Shown: positions 7,292 through 15,265 of the stretch, in pieces
Numbering within the stretch: position 1 is the stretch's first letter
Layout of the letters: the number at the start of each line of letters is the position of its first letter
From: JBJKRF01 sp046704785
Lineage (GTDB): Bacteria > Chloroflexota > Anaerolineae > Anaerolineales > Villigracilaceae
NCBI GenBank assembly: GCA_046704785.1
Contig: JBJKRF010000167.1
Coordinates: 1 to 24,414 of the forward strand
DNA length: 24,414 nt
Reading direction: 5' to 3'
The notes under the pieces: model-generated
Database searches by the model: none
What the model was told of the DNA's origin: nothing
What the model saw: only the letters and a program-made list of their open reading frames with translations
Made by a program: the position numbers and the translations under genes

Positions 7292-7318
7292 TGCGAATGC
7301 TCCTTAGGAACATTCGCA
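7292..7318 (+). other. Intercistronic hairpin between dhaL and glpK
   Basis: TGCGAATG (7292-7299) and CATTCGCA (7311-7318) form a perfect 8-bp stem. After a C-A mismatch it continues with TCC/GGA around a TTA loop. It sits just before the glpK ribosome site and lacks a T-run. It also argues against the glpK frame starting at the ATG at 7291. Confidence 0.5.
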
Positions 7319-7353
7319 ACAAGCAACATTCTGTTCTCTTCAGGAGGTTGGAA

Positions 7354-8850
7354 ATGGCAAAGTATTCAGCTGCTGTCGATCAGGGGACGACCAGCACCCG
7401 CTTTATGATCTTCGATCACAAAGGTAAAGTGGTGGGCATTGACCAAAAAGAACACGAGCAGATTTATCCAAAACCCGGTTGGGTGGAACATAATCCACTT
7501 GAGATCTGGGACCGCACCCAGGAAGTGATTGAAGGCGCACTCAAGAAGAGTGACATAGACCCCAAAGACATTGCAGCAGTTGGTATCACCAACCAGCGCG
7601 AAACCGCCGTCGTTTGGGAAAAAGCCACGGGCAAGCCCGTCTACAATGCCATCGTCTGGCAGGATACCCGCACAGACACCATCTGCAACGAGTTGGCCAA
7701 GAACGGCGGGCAGGACCGCTTCCGCATGAAAGTCGGCCTTCCCCTGGCGACCTATTTCTCTGGCCCCAAGGTCAAATGGATTCTGGAGAACGTGCCCGGT
7801 GTGCGCGCAAAAGCTGAAAAAGGGGAAGTGCTTTTCGGCAACATCGACACCTGGGTCATCTGGAATCTGACCGGCGGCCCCAACGGCGGCGTACACGTCA
7901 CCGATGTGTCCAACGCTTCTCGCACCATGCTGATGAACCTGGAAACGTTGGACTGGGACCCGGACATGCTCAAGGTGATGGACATTCCACGCGCCATGCT
8001 GCCCGACATCAAACCCTCCTCGGCCACTTACGGCCATGCCAGGGGCGCGCTGGATGGAATCCCCGTGGCTGGCGACCTGGGTGACCAGCAAGCGGCCGTT
8101 TTCGGTCAGACCTGCTTCAGCGTTGGCGAGGCCAAGAACACCTACGGCACCGGCTGCTTCATGCTATTGAATACCGGCACCAAGCCCGTACAGTCCAAGA
8201 ACGGCCTGCTGACCACCCTGGGCTATAAGATTGGCAACGAGCCTGCCGTGTATTGCCTGGAAGGTTCTATCGCCATCACCGGCGCTCTCGTCCAGTGGCT
8301 GCGCGACAACTTGAAGATGATCGACAAATCCGCCGACATCGAGCCGCTCGCCCGCACCGTGGACGACAATGGCGGCATTTACTTCGTGCCGGCCTTCTCC
8401 GGTCTGTTCGCCCCCTACTGGAAGAGCGACGCCCGTGGCGTCATCGTCGGCATGACCCGCTACATCAATCGTGGGCACATCGCTCGCGCCGCGCTCGAAG
8501 CGACCGCTTACCAGACGCGCGAAGTGCTCGACGCCATGAACAAAGACTCCGGCGTGAACCTGACCGCCTTGAAAGTCGACGGCGGCATGGTCTACAACGA
8601 ACTGCTCATGCAGTTCCAGTCTGACATTCTGGGCGTGCCCGTCATCCGTCCGCAGGTGGCCGAGACCACTGCGTTGGGCGCAGCCTACGCTGCCGGGTTG
8701 GCCGTGGACTTCTGGGATAGCGTCGACGACCTGCGCAGCAACTGGGCCAAGGACAAGGAGTGGATGCCCAAGATGGATTCGGCCCTGCGCGACAAGGAGT
8801 ACATGGGCTGGAAGAAAGCCGTTACCCGCACTTTCGATTGGGTCGAATAA
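7354..8850 (+). CDS. glpK: Glycerol kinase
   Basis: GlpK (498 residues) phosphorylates glycerol with ATP to sn-glycerol-3-phosphate. FGGY-family landmarks are all present: phosphate-loop DQGTTSTR (9-16), the substrate segment TNQRETAVVWEK (79-90), NAIVWQDTRT, the catalytic Asp244 in GDLGDQQAA, the GTGCFMLLNTG adenosine loop, and the C-terminal DGGM and TTALGAAYAAG motifs. The ATG at 7354 has a perfect AGGAGG site 6 bases upstream and gives the usual family length. The gene closes the first operon and is followed by a strong hairpin terminator. Its product is the substrate of the GlpA-type dehydrogenase encoded about 1 kb downstream. Confidence 0.96.
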   Translation: MAKYSAAVDQGTTSTRFMIFDHKGKVVGIDQKEHEQIYPKPGWVEHNPLEIWDRTQEVIEGALKKSDIDPKDIAAVGITNQRETAVVWEKATGKPVYNAIVWQDTRTDTICNELAKNGGQDRFRMKVGLPLATYFSGPKVKWILENVPGVRAKAEKGEVLFGNIDTWVIWNLTGGPNGGVHVTDVSNASRTMLMNLETLDWDPDMLKVMDIPRAMLPDIKPSSATYGHARGALDGIPVAGDLGDQQAAVFGQTCFSVGEAKNTYGTGCFMLLNTGTKPVQSKNGLLTTLGYKIGNEPAVYCLEGSIAITGALVQWLRDNLKMIDKSADIEPLARTVDDNGGIYFVPAFSGLFAPYWKSDARGVIVGMTRYINRGHIARAALEATAYQTREVLDAMNKDSGVNLTALKVDGGMVYNELLMQFQSDILGVPVIRPQVAETTALGAAYAAGLAVDFWDSVDDLRSNWAKDKEWMPKMDSALRDKEYMGWKKAVTRTFDWVE

Positions 8851-8866
8851 CCTTTCTACGCTTTTC

Positions 8867-8897
8867 AGGAGGGGTGGCTCGCCACCCCTCCTCTTTT
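8867..8897 (+). terminator. Intrinsic terminator after glpK
   Basis: AGGAGGGGTGGC (8867-8878) and GCCACCCCTCCT (8881-8892) are perfect complements, giving an 11-bp GC-rich stem with a CTCG loop, followed by CTTTT. The T-run is short, so some readthrough into the downstream genes is possible. Confidence 0.8.
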
Positions 8898-8926
8898 GCC
8901 CGAGCAGACCACCAACGGAGCTTCCA

Positions 8927-9169
8927 ATGGCTAAAAACAAAAAATCCAGCGCCAAAACCCCAACTCCCGTGGCGGGAGCATGGCTTTCGATAAAAAGTGG
9001 CATTATTCTCATTAGCATCACCAGTTTGCTCATGGCCGGGCTGACGGCCTTCGAAGCCGTTCCGGCCAAAGGATGGAGCGAAGGGCTGTTATTAAGTCTT
9101 TTATTCGGCGTTATGATCTGGGGCGTCTTTTTCTTCATGCTCTTTATTAATCGCATCCTGAGACGCTAG
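8927..9169 (+). CDS. Small two-helix membrane protein, unknown function
   Basis: I do not recognise this 80-residue protein. A Lys/Pro-rich N-terminus (MAKNKKSSAKTPTP) is followed by two predicted membrane helices, about 23-43 (IKSGIILISITSLLMAG) and about 53-75 (LLLSLLFGVMIWGVFFFMLF), and it ends in RILRR. Basic residues at both ends predict both termini inside. GGAG lies 8-11 bases before the ATG. It follows the glpK terminator and precedes the methyltransferase-like gene by 114 bp. It could be an accessory subunit of the membrane complex encoded downstream, but nothing in the sequence proves that. Confidence 0.6.
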   Translation: MAKNKKSSAKTPTPVAGAWLSIKSGIILISITSLLMAGLTAFEAVPAKGWSEGLLLSLLFGVMIWGVFFFMLFINRILRR

Positions 9170-9283
9170 CACCGCAACTTTATGAAAGTGGAGAGCGCAA
9201 GGCCTGTTTTTCGGGAAAGAAATCCAGAATGCGACCCTACAACTTAAGGAAGTTGCGGCACCAGGTCCAACAGAAGTGATACC

Positions 9284-9877
9284 ATGTTCGTTGACAATCA
9301 AACGGGCGACCTCGCCGGTATCGATTGGGAATTTCGCTGGGCCCCTTACGACCCGCCAACCTATCGGGCCGTCCTGGGCCATCTTGCCCCGCACGATGTT
9401 GTGCTCGAAATCGGCGCCGGAGACCTGCGGCTGGCCCGTCAGATGGCAGAAATCGCCCAGCGGGTCTACGCGGTGGAAATCCATGCCGGGGTGCTGCACC
9501 AGGGCCTGGAAAACGGGAAACCGCTCCCGGGGAATTTGATCTCCATCCGGGCCGACGCCCGCAGCCTGGCCTTCCCGCCGGGCATCAGTGTGGGCGTCCT
9601 GCTCATGCGTCACTGCACACACTTCAGGCTGTACGCCGAAAAGCTGAAGTCACGCGGATGCCGAACCCTGATCACCAATGCCCGCTGGCGCATGGGCGTG
9701 GAAGCCATGGCCTTGCAGGCGGAACGCCTGCCGTTCGCGCAAGTGGAGTTTGGCTGGTACGCCTGTTGGTGCGGCGCCGTTGGCTTCAAAAGCGGGCCGG
9801 CGGAGAAACTGGTGCCCGAAACGGAAGCCGTAATTCACGAAGTGTGTGATTGTCCAAATTGTTGGAAGACCGCTTGA
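9284..9877 (+). CDS. SAM-dependent methyltransferase-like protein with C-terminal Cys cluster
   Basis: This 197-residue protein has a Rossmann-type SAM site: motif I VLEIGAGDLRLA (about 40-51) and an acidic strand end YAVEIH (about 63-68), as in rRNA adenine dimethylase-like folds. The recognisable fold covers about residues 30-115. A second acidic motif (IRADARSL) follows. The later part contains WYACWCGA and ends in VCDCPNCWKTA, a Cys-rich tail that could bind a metal. The target is unknown. No strong Shine-Dalgarno site precedes the ATG at 9284. It lies 28 bp upstream of the GlpA-type gene and is probably cotranscribed. A role in cofactor or protein modification of the neighbouring complex is possible but speculative. 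Confidence 0.65.
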   Translation: MFVDNQTGDLAGIDWEFRWAPYDPPTYRAVLGHLAPHDVVLEIGAGDLRLARQMAEIAQRVYAVEIHAGVLHQGLENGKPLPGNLISIRADARSLAFPPGISVGVLLMRHCTHFRLYAEKLKSRGCRTLITNARWRMGVEAMALQAERLPFAQVEFGWYACWCGAVGFKSGPAEKLVPETEAVIHEVCDCPNCWKTA

Positions 9878-9905
9878 GACTAGAGTTTCAGATGGAGTTA
9901 TCGCC

Positions 9906-11072
9906 ATGAGTAAACCACAAGCAATCGTCATCGGCGCAGGATTTACTGGAACCGCGACCGCGCACGACCTGGCGTTGCGTGGCTTCGATGTGACCGTCAT
10001 CGAACGCGGCGATCTTTGCAACGGCACATCGGGGCGCACCCACGGCTTATTGCACAGCGGCGGACGCTACGCCGTATCTGACCAGGAGGCCGCCATCGAG
10101 TGTATCGACGAGAACGTCATCCTGCGCAAAATCGCGCCGCAGGTGATCGAGCCCAGCGGCGGGTTGTTCATCGCGCTGGACGAGAGCGATTTGGAATATG
10201 GGGAAACTTTCATCGAAGGCTGCGAAGCCTGCCACATCCCGCTCGAAGAAATCAAACCCAAAGAAGCACTACAACTGGAGCCAAACATCAACCCCAAACT
10301 ACTGACGGCTTTCCTGATTCCCGATGCGACCTTTGACCCTTTACGGTTGGCGCTGTCTTTCGCGGCCACCGCCAAGAAGAACGGCGCAAAGTTTCGCACC
10401 TACACCGAAGCGAAAGGCCTGCTCCTCGACGGCCAGGGCAACGCCGCCGGCGTGAAGGTCACCGACCGCCGCTCTGACAGCCCCATTGAGTTGCGCGCCG
10501 ATATTGTGGTCAACGCCACCGGCGCCTGGGCCGGAGAGATCACCGAAATGGCGGGCGCGACGGTGCCGGTCAAACCGACGCCGGGCGTGATGGTGGCCTA
10601 CGACCAGCGCCTGGTACAGCACGCCATCAACCGCCTGAACAAGCCCGGCGACGGCGACATCGTCCTGCCACAGCGCCGCATGGTCGTAGTCGGCACAACC
10701 TCCTTCTCGATTGACGATCTGGACTACGTGCCCGTGATCGAGGAGCACGTCAAGCTGATGCTCGAACGCGGGTCTGCGCTGGTGCCAGGCATCGCCCAGG
10801 CCAACGTGCGCGGGAAGTATATGGCAACCCGTCCGCTGATCGGCGCAGGGGAAGGCCGCAGCGCCGCCCGCACCTTCAAATGCTACGATCACAAGGAGAC
10901 GGACAACGTCGACGGGTTGGTGACCATCACCGGCGGAAAGGCCACCACCCTGCGGGCTATGGCCGAAAAAACCGCGGACGTGGTCTGCGCCAAACTGGGA
11001 CTCAACGTGGCCTGCGCGACCAAAGAATTGCCGCTGCTTTCGTACCGCCAGTATTACATGCTTCCCAAGTAG
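9906..11072 (+). CDS. glpA: GlpA-type FAD-dependent glycerol-3-phosphate dehydrogenase subunit (short form)
   Basis: This DAO-fold flavoprotein (388 residues) is predicted to oxidise sn-glycerol-3-phosphate to DHAP. The FAD-binding GAGFTG (10-15) is followed by an acidic strand end VIERGD, then GTSGRTHGLLHSGGRYAV (about 40-57), which closely resembles the E. coli GlpA segment, and a C-terminal TGGKATTLRAMAEKTAD. E. coli GlpA is about 540 residues with a C-terminal Cys-rich [2Fe-2S] (BFD-like) domain; that domain is missing here. The start at 9906 has GGAG 9 bases upstream; the longer open frame has no support. The next gene, 9 bp downstream, is an SdhB-type Fe-S subunit and not GlpB, which implies a different electron path. 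Another 2-hydroxyacid-type substrate is possible, but the operon strongly favours G3P. Confidence 0.88.
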   Translation: MSKPQAIVIGAGFTGTATAHDLALRGFDVTVIERGDLCNGTSGRTHGLLHSGGRYAVSDQEAAIECIDENVILRKIAPQVIEPSGGLFIALDESDLEYGETFIEGCEACHIPLEEIKPKEALQLEPNINPKLLTAFLIPDATFDPLRLALSFAATAKKNGAKFRTYTEAKGLLLDGQGNAAGVKVTDRRSDSPIELRADIVVNATGAWAGEITEMAGATVPVKPTPGVMVAYDQRLVQHAINRLNKPGDGDIVLPQRRMVVVGTTSFSIDDLDYVPVIEEHVKLMLERGSALVPGIAQANVRGKYMATRPLIGAGEGRSAARTFKCYDHKETDNVDGLVTITGGKATTLRAMAEKTADVVCAKLGLNVACATKELPLLSYRQYYMLPK

Positions 11073-11081
11073 GGAGTTGCC

Positions 11082-11813
11082 ATGAGCGAATCAAAATGGA
11101 ACATTACGCTGAAGATCTATCGTCAAAAGGAAGGCAAAGCACCGCGCTATGACGAATATAAAATGGAGGTCAACCCCGACGAATACGTGCTCGACGCCGT
11201 TGAGCGCGTCTGGGCCTTCATGGACCGCACGCTGTGCTTCCGTCACGCCTGCCACCATTCCACCTGCGGCGCGTGCGGCATGCGCGTGGATGGTGTGGAA
11301 AAGCTGACCTGCATCACCGCGATCCGCGACGTGACCCAGGACGGCGCCACGCTCAAGCTTGAGCCGCTGCGCAACTTCCCCGTCGTCAGCGACCTGACGG
11401 TGGACATGGGCTCGCTCTACGCCCGGATGGAATCGGTCGGCGCCCGGTCGGTGCTTCCCGTGCCCGAGGCCGAGATCGAGAACCCACCCGACACCTGGCA
11501 CCCGGACGATGAGCAATATGTGCGCCTGTCAGATTGCATCGAGTGCGGGCTGTGTATCAGCGCCTGCCCGGCAGCCGCCACTTCCGGCGATTATCTCGGC
11601 CCGGCGGTGCTGGCCGGCGCACAGGCCAACGGCTTGAAGCGCAACCCCGAGCTGCTGCAACTGGTGGACAACCAGGACGGCGTCTGGCGCTGTCACAGCG
11701 CCTTCGAGTGCACCGCCGTCTGCCCGTCATTCGTCGACCCGGCCCGGCGCATCATGAACCTGCGCACGCAAGTAGTCGCAGAACGTTTCAGACACCTGTT
11801 CCGCAAGTCTTGA
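11082..11813 (+). CDS. SdhB/FrdB-type iron-sulfur subunit
   Basis: This 243-residue protein is homologous to the iron-sulfur subunit of succinate dehydrogenase/fumarate reductase. The N-terminal plant-ferredoxin-type [2Fe-2S] site is Cys57-x4-Cys62-x2-Cys65-x11-Cys77. The C-terminal site begins CIECGLCISACP (Cys152, 155, 158, 162) and continues with CHSAFECTAVCP (Cys204, 210, 214), the pattern for one [4Fe-4S] and one [3Fe-4S] cluster. All ligands are intact. No SdhA-type flavoprotein is encoded anywhere in the window; the only flavoprotein is the GlpA-like one 9 bp upstream. I infer that it relays electrons from that flavin to the membrane subunits that follow. Calling it true succinate dehydrogenase would ignore this context. 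Confidence 0.88.
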   Translation: MSESKWNITLKIYRQKEGKAPRYDEYKMEVNPDEYVLDAVERVWAFMDRTLCFRHACHHSTCGACGMRVDGVEKLTCITAIRDVTQDGATLKLEPLRNFPVVSDLTVDMGSLYARMESVGARSVLPVPEAEIENPPDTWHPDDEQYVRLSDCIECGLCISACPAAATSGDYLGPAVLAGAQANGLKRNPELLQLVDNQDGVWRCHSAFECTAVCPSFVDPARRIMNLRTQVVAERFRHLFRKS

Positions 11814-11832
11814 CCATAAAAAGAGAGTATCT

Positions 11833-12225
11833 ATGGAAACCCAACCGAATCGACCCTCTCCCAGCAAATTTTGGACCTGGTTCTTCCCCGTTGGACGGCA
11901 AACCGGCGGCTGGGCCTTCGCCCTGAATCGCGTCACCGCCCTCGGCCTGACCTTTTATCTGTACCTGCACCTGGCCCTTTTGGGGCAACTGGCTCAGGGC
12001 CCGGCAGCTTATGACGGTTTTCTGACAATCGTCCGCAACCCCATCTTCATTTTCGGAGAGTTGCTGGTGGTGGCCGCCGGCATCCTGCACGGCTTCAACG
12101 GCATCCGCATCGTGCTGACCACTTTCGGGGTCAGCGTGACCCGCCAGAAACAGCTCTTCTATGGGCTGATGGCTATTGCCCTGATCGCCATCCTGATCTT
12201 CGGCATCCATATGTTCACGGCCTGA
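11833..12225 (+). CDS. SdhC-like cytochrome b membrane anchor
   Basis: This 130-residue protein has three predicted membrane helices (about 33-52, 68-90 and 108-128). It resembles the SdhC class: NRVTALGLTFYLYLHL (His46) is the R-x-(T/S)-G-like entry into helix 1, and LHGFNGIRIVL (His86) is the typical second-helix heme-ligand segment. His46 and His86 are candidate heme b ligands. It starts 19 bp after the Fe-S subunit with a weak AAGAGAG site. Its role is likely to anchor the dehydrogenase at the inner face of the membrane and help form the quinone site. Confidence 0.82.
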   Translation: METQPNRPSPSKFWTWFFPVGRQTGGWAFALNRVTALGLTFYLYLHLALLGQLAQGPAAYDGFLTIVRNPIFIFGELLVVAAGILHGFNGIRIVLTTFGVSVTRQKQLFYGLMAIALIAILIFGIHMFTA

Positions 12226-12238
12226 AAGGAGCGCGGAC

Positions 12239-12628
12239 ATGGCACAAATGGCTTCTTCGCAACCCATCTCGTCGCCCAAATCCGGTGAAACCATCTGGCT
12301 GTGGCTGATCAAGATTATCACCGGGCCATTGTTGGTGATTTTGCTGGGCATTCATCTGGTCGTCAATCATTTTATCGGCCAAACCGGCCTGCTTACTTAT
12401 GCAGACGTGATCGCTTACTTTCAGAACCCAATCATCCCGGTGATGGAGATCGCCTTCCTGGTAACCGTCGTCACCCATTCACTGATCGGGCTGCGCAGCA
12501 TCATCCTGGACCTGCAGCCCTCTCGCGCCGTGCTGCAGGTTCTCGATTGGATTCTGGGCATCGTTGGACTCGCGTCCATAGTCTACGGCGTCTGGTTAAC
12601 ATTGGTCATCGTCTCGAAAGGCTCTTAA
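12239..12628 (+). CDS. SdhD-like cytochrome b membrane anchor
   Basis: This 129-residue protein has three predicted membrane helices (about 22-45, 66-90 and 100-125) and is related to the small second anchor of complex II. It shows ITGPLLVILLGIHLVVNHFI (His39, His44), then FQNP, then THSLIGLRSIILDL (His80), which are the histidine and Gly-x-Arg elements of this family. GGAG is 8 bases before the ATG. It is 13 bp after the SdhC-like gene and 27 bp before dhaM, so all are cotranscribed. With its neighbour it would form a four-subunit membrane enzyme of flavoprotein, Fe-S protein and two anchors. Confidence 0.8.
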   Translation: MAQMASSQPISSPKSGETIWLWLIKIITGPLLVILLGIHLVVNHFIGQTGLLTYADVIAYFQNPIIPVMEIAFLVTVVTHSLIGLRSIILDLQPSRAVLQVLDWILGIVGLASIVYGVWLTLVIVSKGS

Positions 12629-12655
12629 CAACACTTCTCTCCCAAGGACAAGCCT

Positions 12656-15166
12656 ATGGTCGGCCTCGTCATCGTCTCACACAGCCGCGAACTGGCAACG
12701 GCCCTGCTCAACCTGGTCAGGCAGGTCGCCACGGCGGACGTGCCCATCGCCATTGCGGGAGGCGTCGGGGAAAACCGCCAGGAGTTCGGCACGGACGCTA
12801 TCGAGATCAGTGAATCCATTCAGGCGGTGGCTTCGCCCGATGGTGTACTGGTCATGATGGACCTGGGCAGCGCCATTCTGAGCGCGCAGATGGCCGTGGA
12901 ACTGTTGCCGCCTGAGATGGCCGCGCAGGTGCGTTTCTGCGCCGCGCCGCTGGTGGAGGGTTGCATCGCCGCCGGCGTGCAGATCGGCCTGGGCAGCAAC
13001 CTAGACGCCGTCTGTCGTGAAGCCCAACAAGCGCTGCTCCCCAAGCAGGAACAAATTGGCGAGACGGTCGAACCCGAAGCGGCAACGCCTGCGCCCAGCA
13101 CAGCGGGCGGCTCGCAACTCGTCCTGACCCTGCACAATTTACACGGCCTGCACGCCCGCCCGGCAGCCCGCTTCGTCCAGACCGCGGCCAGCTTCAAGGC
13201 CGAGGTGCAGATCGCCGACCTGACCAACGGCAAAGGGCCGGTGTCTGCGCGCAGCCTGAATGCGATCGCAACTCTGGGCGCGGTGGAAGAGCATCAAATC
13301 AGGATAACGGCTTCCGGCCCCGAAGCGGAGGCGGCGCTACAAGCGCTGAAAGCCCTGGTGGACGAAAACTTCGGCGAACCAACCGCCCCGCAGCCTGCCA
13401 TGCCGTTTCCAAGCGCGCTCCCTGCCCAGGCTGCGCCCGCCGACGACGGCAGCCTGAAAGGCGTCCCCACTTCGGAAGGCATCGCCCTGGGGCCGCTTTA
13501 TCGCTACCAGCCGCCGCTTCCGCCAATTTCCCGCGAACCCGCCCAAAATCCGGAAGACGAATGGGAGCATCTCCAAGGTGCAATCGACGCCACTCGCCAG
13601 GCCATTCGCCAGCGGCGCGCACAAGTCAAAGCGTCCATCGGCCAGGCGGAAGCCGCTATTTTCGACGCCCATCTTTTGATCCTGGACGATCCTGATCTGT
13701 CGGAGCAGGCGCGTCGGGCGCTTTACGAGCACCGGCAAAACGCTGCGCAGGCCTGGAGCGAGGCCGCCACGCGAGCCGCCGACTCCTATCGCAGCCTGGA
13801 AGACGCATATCTTCAGCAACGCGCCGACGACGTGGAAGATGTATCGAACCAGGTATTGCTCGCACTGGCCGGCAAAAGCGCCGGCACCCCGCTTACGTTT
13901 GCCCAACCAGTTATTCTCTACGCCGCCGACCTGACCCCCACCGAAACGTCCCAATTGGATATGAAAGCCGTGCTTGGCATCCTGACCACTGGCGGCGGCC
14001 CGACCTCGCACAGCGCCATCCTGGCGCGTGCCCTGGGCATCCCGGCCATCTCCGGCGTCAGCCCGGCGCTGGAACGTCTGGCACCCGGCACGCCGATTGC
14101 CATCGACGGATTCAACGGGGCCCTGTGGGTCGAGCCGTCCGAGAGCATCCGCGCCAAACTCGAAGCCCGCCGCGACGCCTGGCTCGCCTCCCGCCAGAAA
14201 TTACTAGACGCCAGCCACACACCGGCGGTCACGCGCGATGGCCGGCGCGTAGAAGTGTTTGCCAATGTGGGCAACCTCCAAGATGCACACGCTGCCATCG
14301 AAAACGGCGCGGAAGGCATTGGCCTGCTACGCACCGAGTTCCTGTTTCTGACGCGCGAAACCCCGCCGGACGAAGCCGAACAACTGACCGTGCTGCGCCA
14401 GATCGGCGATGTGATGGGCGAGCGTCCCGTAACAGTGCGCACACTGGATGTGGGCGGCGATAAGAAAGTCCCCTATATCTCGTTGCCAGCGGAGGCCAAC
14501 CCATTCCTGGGCGTACGCGCCATCCGTATGTCTTTGCGCCAGCCGGCCTTGTTCAATACACAACTACGCGCCATCCTGCGCGCCGCCGTCGACTTTCACT
14601 TCCGTATCATGTTCCCGATGATCGCCAATCTGAACGAGGTGCGTCAGGCGCGCGCCTTGCTCGAAACAGCACATCGGCAGCTTACAGAAGAAAAATTGTC
14701 CCACGCCTGGCCCATCGAGACCGGCATCATGATCGAGATTCCGTCGGCGGCATTGTTGAGTCGCACACTGGCCCCCGAAGTGGACTTTTTCAGCATCGGC
14801 ACCAACGACCTGACCCAGTATACGTTGGCCGCCGAGCGCGGCAATCCGCTGCTCTCCGATCTGGCCGACGCCATGCACCCCGCGGTGCTACGGCTGATTG
14901 GGGAGGTGGCAGAATCTGCCCACAAGGCAGGCAAATGGGTGGGTATTTGCGGTGAACTGGGCGGCGACCCGCTGGCCGCGCCGGTGTTAATCGGCCTGGG
15001 TGTGGACGAACTCAGCCTGAATCCGGGCGGCATCCCGCGCACCAAATTCATGGTGCGCAACATGGAAACCTCCCAAGCCCAAACCCTGGCGGAGAAAGTC
15101 CTGCGCGCCAAAGGAGCATCCGAAGCACGCGCACTGGTGAAAGAATTTTTGAGCGTCCATCCGTAG
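12656..15166 (+). CDS. dhaM: DhaM: PTS EIIA(Dha)-HPr-enzyme I fusion
   Basis: This 836-residue phosphoryl relay serves DhaK/DhaL. The EIIA-Dha domain (about 1-125) has its active His9 in IVSHSRE. An Ala/Pro linker leads to HPr (about 153-240) with His166 in GLHARPAA. After another linker comes an enzyme I domain (about 268-836) with His452 in GGGPTSHSAILA, LLRTEFLF, the PEP-binding segments DVGGDKK, FSIGTNDLTQYT and HPAVLRL, and Cys765 in GICGELGGD. Enteric DhaM (about 470 residues) has only a truncated EI, whereas this EI appears complete and should autophosphorylate with PEP. AAGGA lies 7 bases upstream. The gene is last in the operon, separated from dhaK and dhaL by glpK and the dehydrogenase genes. 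Confidence 0.93.
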   Translation: MVGLVIVSHSRELATALLNLVRQVATADVPIAIAGGVGENRQEFGTDAIEISESIQAVASPDGVLVMMDLGSAILSAQMAVELLPPEMAAQVRFCAAPLVEGCIAAGVQIGLGSNLDAVCREAQQALLPKQEQIGETVEPEAATPAPSTAGGSQLVLTLHNLHGLHARPAARFVQTAASFKAEVQIADLTNGKGPVSARSLNAIATLGAVEEHQIRITASGPEAEAALQALKALVDENFGEPTAPQPAMPFPSALPAQAAPADDGSLKGVPTSEGIALGPLYRYQPPLPPISREPAQNPEDEWEHLQGAIDATRQAIRQRRAQVKASIGQAEAAIFDAHLLILDDPDLSEQARRALYEHRQNAAQAWSEAATRAADSYRSLEDAYLQQRADDVEDVSNQVLLALAGKSAGTPLTFAQPVILYAADLTPTETSQLDMKAVLGILTTGGGPTSHSAILARALGIPAISGVSPALERLAPGTPIAIDGFNGALWVEPSESIRAKLEARRDAWLASRQKLLDASHTPAVTRDGRRVEVFANVGNLQDAHAAIENGAEGIGLLRTEFLFLTRETPPDEAEQLTVLRQIGDVMGERPVTVRTLDVGGDKKVPYISLPAEANPFLGVRAIRMSLRQPALFNTQLRAILRAAVDFHFRIMFPMIANLNEVRQARALLETAHRQLTEEKLSHAWPIETGIMIEIPSAALLSRTLAPEVDFFSIGTNDLTQYTLAAERGNPLLSDLADAMHPAVLRLIGEVAESAHKAGKWVGICGELGGDPLAAPVLIGLGVDELSLNPGGIPRTKFMVRNMETSQAQTLAEKVLRAKGASEARALVKEFLSVHP

Positions 15167-15265
15167 AAAAATCGAGAGACCACCAACCAAGCCTGTTCCT
15201 TAAAGTAGCTCTTTGGGGGCAAGTGAAGCCTTGATGAGCTTCTGCCGGCGGGTGAAAATAATGTT

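Noticed and set aside
8164..9156. 330-residue antisense frame over glpK and the terminator
   Set aside because: It runs against a fully conserved glpK and the downstream gene, and there is no start signal or family match.
11082..12628. Ordinary succinate dehydrogenase operon
   Set aside because: No SdhA flavoprotein is present; the only flavoprotein is GlpA-like, and the genes are embedded in a glycerol/Dha locus.
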